This document shows, one piece after another, positions 1-15,000 of a DNA stretch of 64,000 nt. The DNA lies in the NCBI GenBank assembly GCA_946699065.1, contig CAMPDV010000893.1, forward strand, positions 98,193-162,192. Reading direction: 5' to 3'. This stretch comes from Loxodes magnus (Eukaryota; Ciliophora; Karyorelictea; Loxodida; Loxodidae). The notes under the pieces are model-generated. The model did no database searches. It was not told the origin of the DNA and saw nothing but the letters and a program-made list of their open reading frames with translations. A program made the position numbers and the translations under genes. Within the stretch, counting starts at the first letter, position 1. Each line of letters begins with the position of its first letter.

Positions 1-2
1 CA

Positions 3-3000
3 GAGTTCATCGTATCGGGAAGTGCAGATTATACGGTGAGACTATGGGACGTCAAGACAGGTACCTGTAAGACCATGAGTGGTCACACTAGTTATGTATA
101 TGCTGTGGTTATATCCAGTGATTCAGAGTTCATCGTATCGGGAAGTTAAGATAATACGGTGAGACTATGGGACGTCAAGACAGGTACCTGTAAGACCATG
201 AGTGGTCACACTAGTGTTGTATCATCTGTGGCTATATCCAGTGATTCAGAGTTCATCGTATCGGGAAGTGCAGATAAGACGGTGAGACTATGGGACGTCA
301 AGACAGGTACCTGTAAGACCATGAGTGGTCACACTAGTGTTGTATCATCTGTGGCTATATCCAGTGATTCAGAGTTCATTGTATCGGGAAGTAATGATTA
401 GACGGTGAGACTATGGGACGTCAAGACAGGTACCTGTAAGACCATGAGTGGTCACACAGATTATGTAAGATCTGTGGCTATATCCAGTGATTCAGAGTTC
501 ATCGTATCGGGAAGTGCAGATTATACGGTGAGACTATGGGACGTCAAGACAGGTACCTGTAAGACCATGAGTGGTCACACTAGTTATGTATATGCTGTGG
601 TTATATCCAGTGATTCAGAGTTCATCGTATCGGGAAGTTGAGATAAGACGGTGAGACTATGGGACGTCAAGACAGGTACCTGTAAGACCATGAGTGGTCA
701 CACTAGTTCTGTATGATCTGGGGCTATATCCAGTGATTCAGAGTTCATCGTATCGGGAAGTGCAGATTAGACGGTGAGACTATGGGACGTCAAGACAGGT
801 ACCTGTAAGACCATGAGTGGTCACACTAGTGTTGTATCATCTGTGGCTATATCCAGTGATTCAGAGTTCATCGTATCGGGAAGTGCAGATTAGACGGTGA
901 GACTATGGGACGTCAAGACAGGTACCTGTAAGACCATGAGTGGTCACACTAGTTCTGTATCATCTGTGGCTATATCCAGTGATTCAGAGTTCATCGTATC
1001 GGGAAGTGCAGATAAGACGGTGAGACTATGGAACGTCAAGACAGGTACCTGTAAGACCATGAGTGGTCACACAGATTATGTATCATCTGTGGCTATATCC
1101 AGTGATTCAGAGTTCATCATATCGGGAAGTGCAGATTATACGGTGAGACTATGGGACGTCAAGACAGGTACCTGTAAGACCATGAGTGGTCACACAGATA
1201 CTGTATCATCTGTGGCTATATCCAGTGATTCAGAGTTCATCGTATCGGGAAGTTGAGATAAGACGGTGAGACTATGGGACGTCAAGACAGGTACCTGTAA
1301 GACCATGAGTGGTCACACTAGTTCTGTAAGATCTGTTGCTATATCCAGTGATTCAGAGTTCATCGTATCGGGAAGTTGAGATAAGACGGTGAGACTATGG
1401 GACGTCAAGACAGGTACCTGTAAGACCATGAGTGGTCACACTAGTGTTGTATCATCTGTGGCTATATCCAGTGATTCAGAGTTCATCGTATCGGGAAGTG
1501 CAGATTAGACGGTGAGACTATGGGACGTCAAGACAGGTACCTGTAAGACCATGAGTGGTCACACTAGTTCTGTATCATCTGTGGCTATATCCAGTGATTC
1601 AGAGTTCATCGTATCGGGAAGTGCAGATAAGACGGTGAGACTATGGAACGTCAAGACAGGTACCTGTAAGACCATGAGTGGTCACACAGATTATGTATCA
1701 TCTGTGGCTATATCCAGTGATTCAGAGTTCATCATATCGGGAAGTGCAGATTATACGGTGAGACTATGGGACGTCAAGACAGGTACCTGTAAGACCATGA
1801 GTGGTCACACAGATACTGTATCATCTGTGGCTATATCCAGTGATTCAGAGTTCATCGTATCGGGAAGTTGAGATAAGACGGTGAGACTATGGGACGTCAA
1901 GACAGGTACCTGTAAGACCATGAGTGGTCACACTAGTTCTGTAAGATCTGTTGCTATATCCAGTGATTCAGAGTTCATCGTATCGGGAAGTTGAGTTAAG
2001 ACGGTGAGACTATGGGACGTCAAGACAGGTACCTGTAAGACCATGAGTGGTCACACTAGTGTTGTATCATCTGTGGCTATATCCAGTGATTCAGAGTTCA
2101 TTGTATCGGGAAGTAATGATTAGACGGTGAGACTATGGGACGTCAAGACAGGTACCTGTAAGACCATGAGTGGTCACACAGATTATGTATCATCTGTGGC
2201 TATATCCAGTGATTCAGAGTTCATCGTATCGGGAAGTAGAGAAAAGACGGTGAGACTATGGGACGTCAAGACAGGTACCTGTAAGACCATGAGTGGTCAC
2301 ACTAGTGTTGTATCATCTGTGGCTATATCCAGTGATTCAGAGTTCATCGTATCGGGAAGTTGAGATTAGACGGTGAGACTATGGGACGTCAAGACAGGTA
2401 CCTGTAAGACCATGAGTGGTCACACTAGTTCTGTATCATCTGTGGCTATATCCAGTGATTCAGAGTTCATCGTATCGGGAAGTTGAATTAAGACGGTGAG
2501 ACTATGGGACGTCAAGACAGGTACCTGTAAGACCATGAGTGGTCACACAGATTCTGTATGATCTGGGGCTATATCCAGTGATTCAGAGTTCATCGTATCG
2601 GGAAGTTGAGATAAGACGGTGAGACTATGGGACGTCAAGACAGGTACCTGTAAGACCATGAGTGGTCACACAGATTCTGTATGATCTGTGGCTATATCCA
2701 GTGATTCAGAGTTCATCGTATCGGGAAGTTGAATTAAGACGGTGAGACTATGGAACGTCAAGACAGGTACCTGTAAGACCATGAGTGGTCACACAGATTA
2801 TGTAAGATCTGTGGCTATATCCAGTGATTCAGAGTTCATCGTATCGGGAAGTGCAGATTAGACGGTGAGACTATGGGACGTCAAGACAGGTACCTGTAAG
2901 ACCATGAGTGGTCACACAGATTATGTAAGATCTGTGGCTATATCCAGTGATTCAGAGTTCATCGTATCGGGAAGTGCAGATTAGACGGTGAGACTATGGG

Positions 3001-6000
3001 ACGTCAAGACAGGTACCTGTAAGACCATGAGTGGTCACACAGATTCTGTATGATCTGGGGCTATATCCAGTGATTCAGAGTTCATCGTATCGGGAAGTCA
3101 TGATTATACGGTGAGACTATGGGACGTCAAGATAGGTACCTGTAAGACCATGAGTGGTCACACTAGTGTTGTATCATCTGTGGCTATATCCAGTGATTCA
3201 GAGTTCATCGTATCGGGAAGTGCAGATAAGACGGTGAGACTATGGGACGTCAAGACAGGTACCTGTAAGACCATGAGTGGTCACACAGATTATGTAAGAT
3301 CTGTGGCTATATCCAGTGATTCAGAGTTCATCGTATCGGGAAGTAGAGATAAGACGGTGAGACTATGGGACGTCAAGACAGGTACCTGTAAGACCATGAG
3401 TGGTCACACTAGTGTTGTATCATCTGGGGCTATATCCAGTGATTCAGAGTTCATCGTATCGGGAAGTGCAGATAATACGGTGAGACTATGGGACGTCAAG
3501 ACAGGTACCTGTAAGACCATGAGTGGTCACACTAGTGTTGTATATGCTGTGGCTATATCCAGTGATTCAGAGTTCATCGTATCGGGAAGTTGAGTTAAGA
3601 CGGTGAGACTATGGGACGTCAAGACAGATACCTGTAAGACCATGAATGGTCACACTAGTTATGTATATGCTGTGGCTATATCCAGTGATTCAGAGTTCAT
3701 CGTATCGGGAAGTGCAGATTAGACGGTGAGACTATGGAACGTCAAGACAGGTACCTGTAAGACCATGAGTGGTCACACAGATTATGTATCATCTGTGGCT
3801 ATATCCAGTGATTCAGAGTTCATCATATCGGGAAGTGCAGATTATACGGTGAGACTATGGGACGTCAAGACAGGTACCTGTAAGACCATGAGTGGTCACA
3901 CAGATACTGTATCATCTGTGGCTATATCCAGTGATTCAGAGTTCATCGTATCGGGAAGTTGAGATAAGACGGTGAGACTATGGGACGTCAAGACAGGTAC
4001 CTGTAAGACCATGAGTGGTCACACTAGTTCTGTAAGATCTGTTGCTATATCCAGTGATTCAGAGTTCATCGTATCGGGAAGTTGAGATAAGACGGTGAGA
4101 CTATGGGACGTCAAGACAGGTACCTGTAAGACCATGAGTGGTCACACGGATTCTGTATGATCTGGGGCTATATCCAGTGATTCAGAGTTCATCGTATCGG
4201 GAAGTTAAGATAATACGGTGAGACTATGGGACGTCAAGACAGGTACCTGTAAGACCATGAGTGGTCACACTAGTTATGTATCATCTGTGGCTATATCCAG
4301 TGATTCAGAGTTCATCGTATCGGGAAGTAGAGATAAGACGGTGAGACTATGGGACGTCAAGACAGGTACCTGTAAGACCATGAGTGGTCACACTAGTGTT
4401 GAATATGCTGTGGCTATATCCAGTGATTCAGAGTTCATCGTATCGGGAAGTGCAGATTAGACGGTGAGACTATGGGACGTCAAGACAGGTACCTGTAAGA
4501 CCATGAGTGGTCACACAGATTCTGTATGATCTGGGGCTATATCCAGTGATTCAGAGTTCATCGTATCGGGAAGTTGAGATAAGACGGTGAGACTATGGGA
4601 CGTCAAGACAGGTACCTGTAAGACCATGAGTGGTCACACAGATTCTGTATGATCTGTGGCTATATCCAGTGATTCAGAGTTCATCGTATCGGGAAGTTGA
4701 ATTAAGACGGTGAGACTATGGAACGTCAAGACAGGTACCTGTAAGACCATGAGTGGTCACACAGATTATGTAAGATCTGTGGCTATATCCAGTGATTCAG
4801 AGTTCATCGTATCGGGAAGTTAAGATAATACGGTGAGACTATGGAACGTCAAGACAGGTACCTGTAAGACCATGAGTGGTCACACTAGTTCTGTATCATC
4901 TGTGGCTATATCCAGTGATTCAGAGTTCATCGTATCGGGAAGTGCAGATTAGACGGTGAGACTATGGGACGTCAAGACAGGTACCTGTAAGACCATGAGT
5001 GGTCACACTAGTTCTGTATCATCTGTGGCTATATCCAGTGATTCAGAGTTCATCGTATCGGGAAGTGCAGATTAGACGGTGAGACTATGGGACGTCAAGA
5101 AAGGTACCTGTAAGACCATGAGTGGTCACACTAGTTATGTATATGCTGTGGCTATATCCAGTGATTCAGAGTTCATCGTATCGGGAAGTTGAGTTAAGAC
5201 GGTGAGACTATGGGACGTCAAGACAGGTACCTGTAAGACCATGAGTGGTCACACTAGTGTTGTATCATCTGTGGCTATATCCAGTGATTCAGAGTTCATC
5301 GTATCGGGAAGTGCAGATAATACGGTGAGACTATGGAACGTCAAGACAGGTACCTGTAAGACCATGAGTGGCCACACTAGTGTTGTATCATCTGTGGCTA
5401 TATCCAGTGATTCAGAGTTCATCGTATCGGGAAGTGCAGATTATACGGTGAGACTATGGGACGTCAAGACAGGTACCTGTAAGACCATGAGTGGTCACAC
5501 AGATTATCTAAGATCTGTGTCTATATCCAGTGATTCAGAGTTCATCGTATCGGGAAGTAGAGATAAGACGGTGAGACTATGGGACGTCAAGACAGGTACC
5601 TGTAAGACCATGAGTGGTCACACTAGTGTTGTATCATCTGTGGCTATATCCAGTGATTCAGAGTTCATCGTATCGGGAAGTTATGATAATACGGTGAGAC
5701 TATGGCACGTCAAGACAGGTACCTGTAAGACCATGAGTGGTCACACTAGTGTTGTATCATCTGTGGCTATATCCAGTGATTCAGAGTTCATCGTATCGGG
5801 AAGTGCAGATTATACGGTGAGACTATGGAACGTCAAGACAGGTACCTGTAAGACCATGAGTGGTCACACTAGTGTTGTATCATCTGTGGCTATATCCAGT
5901 GATTCAGAGTTCATCGTATCGGGAAGTTGAGATAATACGGTGAGACTATGGGACGTCAAGACAGGTACCTGTAAGACCATGAGTGGTCACACAGATTATG

Positions 6001-9000
6001 TAAGATCTGTGGCTATATCCAGTGATTCAGAGTTCATCGTATCGGGAAGTTGAATTAAGACGGTGAGACTATGGCACGTCAAGACAGGTACCTGTAAGAC
6101 CATGAGTGGTCACACTAGTGTTGTATCATCTGTGGCTATATCCAGTGATTCAGAGTTCATCGTATCGGGAAGTTATGATAATACGGTGAGACTATGGCAC
6201 GTCAAGACAGGTACCTGTAAGACCATGAGTGGTCACACTAGTTCTGTATCATCTGTGGCTATATCCAGTGATTCAGAGTTCATCGTATCGGGAAGTCATG
6301 ATTATACGGTGAGACTATGGGACGTCAAGACAGGTACCTGTAAGACCATGAGTGGTCACACAGATTCTGTATCATCTGGGGCTATATCCAGTGATTCAGA
6401 GTTCATCGTATCGGGAAGTTGAGTTAAGACGGTGAGACTATGGGACGTCAAGACAGGTACCTGTAAGACCATGAGTGGTCACACTAGTGTTGTATCATCT
6501 GTGGCTATATCCAGTGATTCAGAGTTCATCGTATCGGGAAGTTGAGATAAGACGGTGAGACTATGGGACGTCAAGACAGGTACCTGTAAGACCATGAGTG
6601 GTCACACTAGTGTTGTATGATCTGTGGCTATATCCAGTGATTCAGAGTTCATCGTATCGGGAAGTGCAGATAAGACGGTGAGACTATGGGACGTCAAGAC
6701 AGGTACCTGTAAGACCATGAGTGGTCACACTAGTGTTGTATATGCTGTGGCTATATCCAGTGATTCAGAGTTCATCGTATCGGGAAGTTGAATTAAGACG
6801 GTGAGACTATGGGACGTCAAGACAGGTACCTGTAAGACCATGAGTGGTCACACAGATTCTGTATGATCTGGGGCTATATCCAGTGATTCAGAGTTCATCG
6901 TATCGGGAAGTGCAGATTATACGGTGAGACTATGGGACGTCAAGACAGATACCTGTAAGACCATGAGTGGTCACACTAGTTATGTATATGCTGTGGCTAT
7001 ATCCAGTGATTCAGAGTTCATCGTATCGGGAAGTTGAGTTAAGACGGTGAGACTATGGGACGTCAAGACAGGTACCTGTAAGACCATGAGTGGTCACACT
7101 CGTTATGTAAATGCTGTGGCTATATCCAGTGATTCAGAGTTCATCGTATCGGGAAGTTGAGTTAAGACGGTGAGACTATGGGACGTCAAGACAGGTACCT
7201 GTAAGACCATGAGTGGTCACACAGATTATCTAAGATCTGTGTCTATATCCAGTGATTCAGAGTTCATCGTATCGGGAAGTAGAGATAAGACGGTGAGACT
7301 ATGGGACGTCAAGACAGGTACCTGTAAGACCATGAGTGGTCACACTAGTGTTGTATCATCTGTGGCTATATCCAGTGATTCAGAGTTCATCGTATCGGGA
7401 AGTAGAGATAAGACGGTGAGACTATGGGACGTCAAGACAGGTACCTGTAAGACCATGAGTGGTCACACAGATTATCTAAGATCTGTGGCTATATCCAGTG
7501 ATTCAGAGTTCATCGTATCGGGAAGTTGAGATAAGACGGTGAGACTATGGGACGTCAAGACAGGTACCTGTAAGACCATGAGTGGTCACACAGATTCTGT
7601 ATCATCTGTGGCTATATCCAGTGATTCAGAGTTCATCGTATCGGGAAGTTGAGATAAGACGGTGAGACTATGGGACGTCAAGACAGGTACCTGTAAGACC
7701 ATGAGTGGTCACACTAGTTCTATATCATCTGTGGCTATATCCAGTGATTCAGAGTTCATCGTATCGGGAAGTAGAGATAAGACGGTGAGACTATGGCACG
7801 TCAAGACAGGTACCTGTAAGACCATGAGTGGTCACACAGATTCTGTATGATCTGGGGCTATATCCAGTGATTCAGAGTTCATCGTATCGGGAAGTTAAGA
7901 TAATACGGTGAGACTATGGGACGTCAAGACAGGTACCTGTAAGACCATGAGTGGTCACACAGATTATGTAAGATCTGTGGCTATATCCAGTGATTCAGAG
8001 TTCATCGTATCGGGAAGTGCAGATTAGACGGTGAGACTATGGGACGTCAAGACAGGTACCTGTAAGACCATGAGTGGTCACACTAGTTATGTATATGCTG
8101 TGGCTATATCCAGTGATTCAGAGTTCATCGTATCGGGAAGTTGAGTTAAGACGGTGAGACTATGGGACGTCAAGACAGGTACCTGTAAGACCATGAGTGG
8201 TCACACAGATTATGTAAGATCTGTGTCTATATCCAGTGATTCAGAGTTCATCGTATCGGGAAGTGCAGATTATACGGTGAGACTATGGGACGTCAAGACA
8301 GGTACCTGTAAGACCATGAGTGGTCACACAGATTCTGTATGATCTGGGGCTATATCCAGTGATTCAGAGTTCATCGTATCGGTAAGTGCAGATAATACGG
8401 TGAGACTATGGGACGTCAAGACAGGTACCTGTAAGACCATGAGTGGTCACACTAGTGTTGAATATGCTGTGGCTATATCCAGTGATTCAGAGTTCATCGT
8501 ATCGGGAAGTGCAGATAAGACGGTGAGACTATGGGACGTCAAGACAGGTACCTGTAAGACCATGAGTGGTCACACAGATTATGTATCATCTGTGGCTATA
8601 TCCAGTGATTCAGAGTTCATCATATCGGGAAGTAGAGATAAGACGGTGAGACTATGGGACGTCAAGACAGGTACCTGTAAGACCATGAGTGGTCACACTA
8701 GTTATTTATATGCTGTGGCTATATCCAGTGATTCAGAGTTTATCGTATCGGGAAGTTGAGATAATACGGTGAGACTATGGCACGTCAAGACAGGTACCTG
8801 TAAGACCATGAGTGGTCACACAGATTATCTAAGATCTGTGGCTATATCCAGTGATTCAGAGTTCATCGTATCGGGAAGTGCAGATTATACGGTGAGACTA
8901 TGGGACGTCAAGACAGGTACCTGTAAGACCATGAGTGGTCACACTAGTGTTGTATCATCTGTGGCTATATCCAGTGATTCAGAGTTCATCGTATCGGGAA

Positions 9001-12000
9001 GTTGTGATAAGACGGTGAGACTATGGGACGTCAAGACAGGTACCTGTAAGACCATGAGTGGTCACACAGATTCTGTATGATCTGGGGCTATATCCAGTGA
9101 TTCAGAGTTCATCGTATCGGGAAGTGCAGATTATACGGTGAGACTATGGGACGTCAAGACAGATACCTGTAAGACCATGAGTGGTCACACTAGTTATGTA
9201 TATGCTGTGGCTATATCCAGTGATTCAGAGTTCATCGTATCGGGAAGTTGAGTTAAGACGGTGAGACTATGGGACGTCAAGACAGGTACCTGTAAGACCA
9301 TGAGTGGTCACACTCGTTATGTAAATGCTGTGGCTATATCCAGTGATTCAGAGTTCATCGTATCGGGAAGTTGAGTTAAGACGGTGAGACTATGGGACGT
9401 CAAGACAGGTACCTGTAAGACCATGAGTGGTCACACAGATTATCTAAGATCTGTGTCTATATCCAGTGATTCAGAGTTCATCGTATCGGGAAGTAGAGAT
9501 AAGACGGTGAGACTATGGGACGTCAAGACAGGTACCTGTAAGACCATGAGTGGTCACACTAGTGTTGTATCATCTGTGGCTATATCCAGTGATTCAGAGT
9601 TCATCGTATCGGGAAGTAGAGATAAGACGGTGAGACTATGGGACGTCAAGACAGGTACCTGTAAGACCATGAGTGGTCACACAGATTATCTAAGATCTGT
9701 GGCTATATCCAGTGATTCAGAGTTCATCGTATCGGGAAGTTGAGATAAGACGGTGAGACTATGGGACGTCAAGACAGGTACCTGTAAGACCATGAGTGGT
9801 CACACAGATTCTGTATCATCTGTGGCTATATCCAGTGATTCAGAGTTCATCGTATCGGGAAGTTGAGATAAGACGGTGAGACTATGGGACGTCAAGACAG
9901 GTACCTGTAAGACCATGAGTGGTCACACTAGTTCTATATCATCTGTGGCTATATCCAGTGATTCAGAGTTCATCGTATCGGGAAGTAGAGATAAGACGGT
10001 GAGACTATGGCACGTCAAGACAGGTACCTGTAAGACCATGAGTGGTCACACAGATTCTGTATGATCTGGGGCTATATCCAGTGATTCAGAGTTCATCGTA
10101 TCGGGAAGTTAAGATAATACGGTGAGACTATGGGACGTCAAGACAGGTACCTGTAAGACCATGAGTGGTCACACTAGTGTTGTATCATCTGTGGCTATAT
10201 CCAGTGATTCAGAGTTCATCGTATCGGGAAGTTGAGTTAAGACGGTGAGACTATGGGACGTCAAGACAGGTACCTGTAAGACCATGAGTGGTCACACAGA
10301 TTATCTAAGATCTGTGTCTATATCCAGTGATTCAGAGTTCATCGTATCGGGAAGTGCAGATTATACGGTGAGACTATGGGACGTCAAGACAGGTACCTGT
10401 AAGACCATGAGTGGTCACACAGATTGAGTATATGCTGTGGCTATATCCAGTGATTCAGAGTTCATCGTATCGGGAAGTTATGATAAGACGGTGAGACTAT
10501 GGGACGTCAAGACAGGTACCTGTAAGACCATGAGTGGTCACACTAGTGTTGAATATGCTGTGGCTATATCCAGTGATTCAGAGTTCATCGTATCGGGAAG
10601 TGCAGATAATACGGTGAGACTATGGGACGTCAAGACAGGTACCTGTAAGACCATGAGTGGTCACACTAGTGTTGTATCATCTGTGGCTATATCCAGTGAT
10701 TCAGAGTTCATCGTATCGGGAAGTTGAGATAAGACGGTGAGACTATGGGACGTCAAGACAGGTACCTGTAAGACCATGAGTGGTCACACAGATTCTGTAT
10801 GATCTGGGGCTATATCCAGTGATTCAGAGTTCATCGTATCGGGAAGTGCAGATTATACGGTGAGACTATGGGACGTCAAGACAGGTACCTGTAAGACCAT
10901 GAGTGGTCACACAGATACTGTATCATCTGTGGCTATATCCAGTGATTCAGAGTTCATCGTATCGGGAAGTTGAGATAAGACGGTGAGACTATGGGACGTC
11001 AAGACAGGTACCTGTAAGACCATGAGTGGTCACACAGATTCTGTATGATCTGGGGCTATACCCAGTGATTCAGAGTTCATCGTATCGGGAAGTAATGATT
11101 ATACGGTGAGACTATGGGACGTCAAGACAGGTACCTGTAAGACCATGAGTGGTCACACTAGTGTTGTATCATCTGTGGCTATATCCAGTGATTCAGAGTT
11201 CATCGTATCGGGAAGTAGAGATAAGACGGTGAGACTATGGCACGTCAAGACAGGTACCTGTAAGACCATGAGTGGTCACACAGATACTGTATCATCTGTG
11301 GCTATATCCAGTGATTCAGAGTTCATCGTATCGGGAAGTGCAGATAATACGGTGAGACTATGGGACGTCAAGACAGGTACCTGTAAGACCATGAGTGGTC
11401 ACACAGATTATGTAAGATCTGTGGCTATATCCAGTGATTCAGAGTTCATCGTATCGGGAAGTGCAGATTAGACGGTGAGACTATGGGACGTCAAGACAGG
11501 TACCTGTAAGACCATGAGTGGTCACACTAGTTATGTATCATCTGTGGCTATATCCAGTGATTCAGAGTTCATCGTATCGGGAAGTTGAGATATGACTGTG
11601 AGACTATGGGACGTCAAGACAGGTACCTGTAAGACCATGAGTCGTCACACTAGTTCTGTATCATCTGTGGCTATATCCAGTGATTCAGAGTTCATCGTAT
11701 CGGGAAGTTGAGATAAGACGGTGAGACTATGGGACGTCAAGACAGGTACCTGTAAGACCATGAGTGGTCACACTAGTTCTGTATCATCTGTGGCTATATC
11801 CAGTGATTCAGAGTTCATCGTATCGGGAAGTTGAGATAAGACGGTGAGACTATGGGACGTCAAGACAGGTACCTGTAAGACCATGAGTGGTCACACTAGT
11901 TATGTATATGCTGTGGCTATATCCAGTGATTCAGAGTTCATCGTATCGGGAAGTGCAGATTATACGGTGAGACTATGGGACGTCAAGACAGGTACCTGTA

Positions 12001-15000
12001 AGACCATGAGTGGTCACACAGATACTGTATCATCTGTGGCTATATCCAGTGATTCAGAGTTCATCGTATCGGGAAGTTGAGTTAAGACGGTGAGACTATG
12101 GGACGTCAAGACAGGTACCTGTAAGACCATGAGTGGTCACACAGATTATCTAAGATCTGTGGCTATATCCAGTGATTCAGAGTTCATCGTATCGGGAAGT
12201 GCAGATTATACGGTGAGACTATGGGACGTCAAGACAGGTACCTGTAAGACCATGAGTGGTCACACTAGTGTTGTATCATCTGTGGCTATATCCAGTGATT
12301 CAGAGTTCATCGTATCGGGAAGTAGAGATAAGACGGTGAGACTATGGGACGTCAAGACAGGTACCTGTAAGACCATGAGTGGTCACACTAGTGTTGTATA
12401 TGCTGTGGCTATATCCAGTGATTCAGAGTTCATCGTATCGGGAAGTTGAGATAAGACGGTGAGACTATGGGACGTCAAGACAGGTACCTGTAAGACCATG
12501 AGTGGTCACACTAGTTCTGTATCATCTGTGGCTATATCCAGTGATTCAGAGTTCATCGTATCGGGAAGTCATGATTATACGGTGAGACTATGGGACGTCA
12601 AGACAGGTACCTGTAAGACCATGAGTGGTCACACAGATTCTGTATGATCTGGGGCTATATCCAGTGATTCAGAGTTCATCGTATCGGGAAGTGCAGATTA
12701 TACGGTGAGACTATGGGACGTCAAGACAGGTACCTGTAAGACCATGAGTGGTCACACTAGTGTTGTATCATCTGTGGCTATATCCAGTGATTCAGAGTTC
12801 ATCGTATCGGGAAGTTGAGATAAGACGGTGAGACTATGGAACGTCAAGACAGGTACCTGTAAGACCATGAGTGGTCACACAGATTATGTAAGATCTGTGT
12901 CTATATCCAGTGATTCAGAGTTCATCGTATCGGGAAGTGCAGATTATACGGTGAGACTATGGGACGTCAAGACAGGTACCTGTAAGACCATGAGTGGTCA
13001 CACTAGTGTTGTATCATCTGTGGCTATATCCAGTGATTCAGAGTTCATCGTATCGGGAAGTTATGATAAGACGGTGAGACTATGGGACGTCAAGACAGGT
13101 ACCTGTAAGACCATGAGTGGTCACACTAGTGTTGAATATGCTGTGGCTATATCCAGTGATTCAGAGTTCATCGTATCGGGAAGTTGAGATAAGACGGTGA
13201 GACTATGGGACGTCAAGACAGGTACCTGTAAGACCATGAGTGGTCACACTAGTGTTGTATCATCTGTGGCTATATCCAGTGATTCAGAGTTCATCGTATC
13301 GGGAAGTTGAGATAAGACGGTGAGACTATGGGACGTCAAGACAGGTACCTGTAAGACCATGAGTGGTCACACAGATTATGTATCATCTATGGCTATATCC
13401 AGTGATTCAGAGTTCATCGTATCGGGAAGTTATGATAATACGGTGAGACTATGGGACGTCAAGACAGGTACCTGTAAGACCATGAGTGGTCACACAGATT
13501 GAGTATATGCTGTGGCTATATCCAGTGATTCAGAGTTCATCGTATCGGGAAGTGCAGATTATACGGTGAGACTATGGGACGTCAAGACAGGTACCTGTAA
13601 GACCATGAGTGGTCACACTAGTGTTGTATCATCTGTGGCTATATCCAGTAATTCAGAGTTCATCGTATCGGGAAGTTGAATAAAGACGGTGAGACTATGG
13701 GACGTCAAGACAGGTACCTGTAAGACCATGAGTGGTCACACTAGTGTTGAATATGCTGTGGCTATATCCAGTGATTCAGAGTTCATCGTATCGGGAAGTT
13801 GAGATAAGACGGTGAGACTATGGGACGTCAAGACAGGTACCTGTAAGACCATGAGTGGTCACACTAGTGTTGTATCATCTGTGGCTATATCCAGTGATTC
13901 AGAGTTCATCGTATCGGGAAGTTGAGATAAGACGGTGAGACTATGGGACGTCAAGACAGGTACCTGTAAGACCATGAGTGGTCACACAGATTATGTAAGA
14001 TCTGTGGCTATATCCAGTGATTCAGAGTTCATCGTATCGGGAAGTTGAGATAAGACGGTGAGACTATGGGACGTCAAGACAGGTACCTGTAAGACCATGA
14101 GTGGTCACACAGATTATCTAAGATCTGTGGCTATATCCAGTGATTCAGAGTTCATCGTATCGGGAAGTTGAGATAAGACGGTGAGACTATGGAACGTCAA
14201 GACAGGTACCTGTAAGACCATGAGTGGTCACACAGATTATCTAAGATCTGTGGCTATATCCAGTGATTCAGAGTTCATCGTATCGGGAAGTTGAGATAAG
14301 ACGGTGAGACTATGGGACGTCAAGACAGGTACCTGTAAGACCATGAGTGGTCACACAGATTCTGTATGATCTGGGGCTATATCCAGTGATTCAGAGTTCA
14401 TCGTATCGGGAAGTAATGATTAGACGGTGAGACTATGGGACGTCAAGACAGGTACCTGTAAGACCATGAGTGGTCACACAGATTATGTAAGATCTGTGGC
14501 TATATCCAGTGATTCAGAGTTCATCGTATCGGGAAGTTGAGATAAGACGGTGAGACTATGGCACGTCAAGACAGGTACCTGTAAGACCATGAGTGGTCAC
14601 ACTAGTGTTGTATCTGCTGTGGCTATATCCAGTGATTCAGAGTTCATCGTATCGGGAAGTTGAGTTAAGACGGTGAGACTATGGGACGTCAAGACAGGTA
14701 CCTGTAAGACCATGAGTGGTCACACAGATTATGTATATGCTGTGGCTATATCCAGTGATTCAGAGTTCATCGTATCGGGAAGTTGAGATAAGACGGTGAG
14801 ACTATGGGACGTCAAGACAGGTACCTGTAAGACCATGAGTGGTCACACTAGTGTTGTATCATCTGTGGCTATATCCAGTGATTCAGAGTTCATTGTATCG
14901 GGAAGTTGAATTAAGACGGTGAGACTATGGAACGTCAAGACAGGTACCTGTAAGACCATGAGTGGTCACACAGATTATGTAAGATCTGTGGCTATATCCA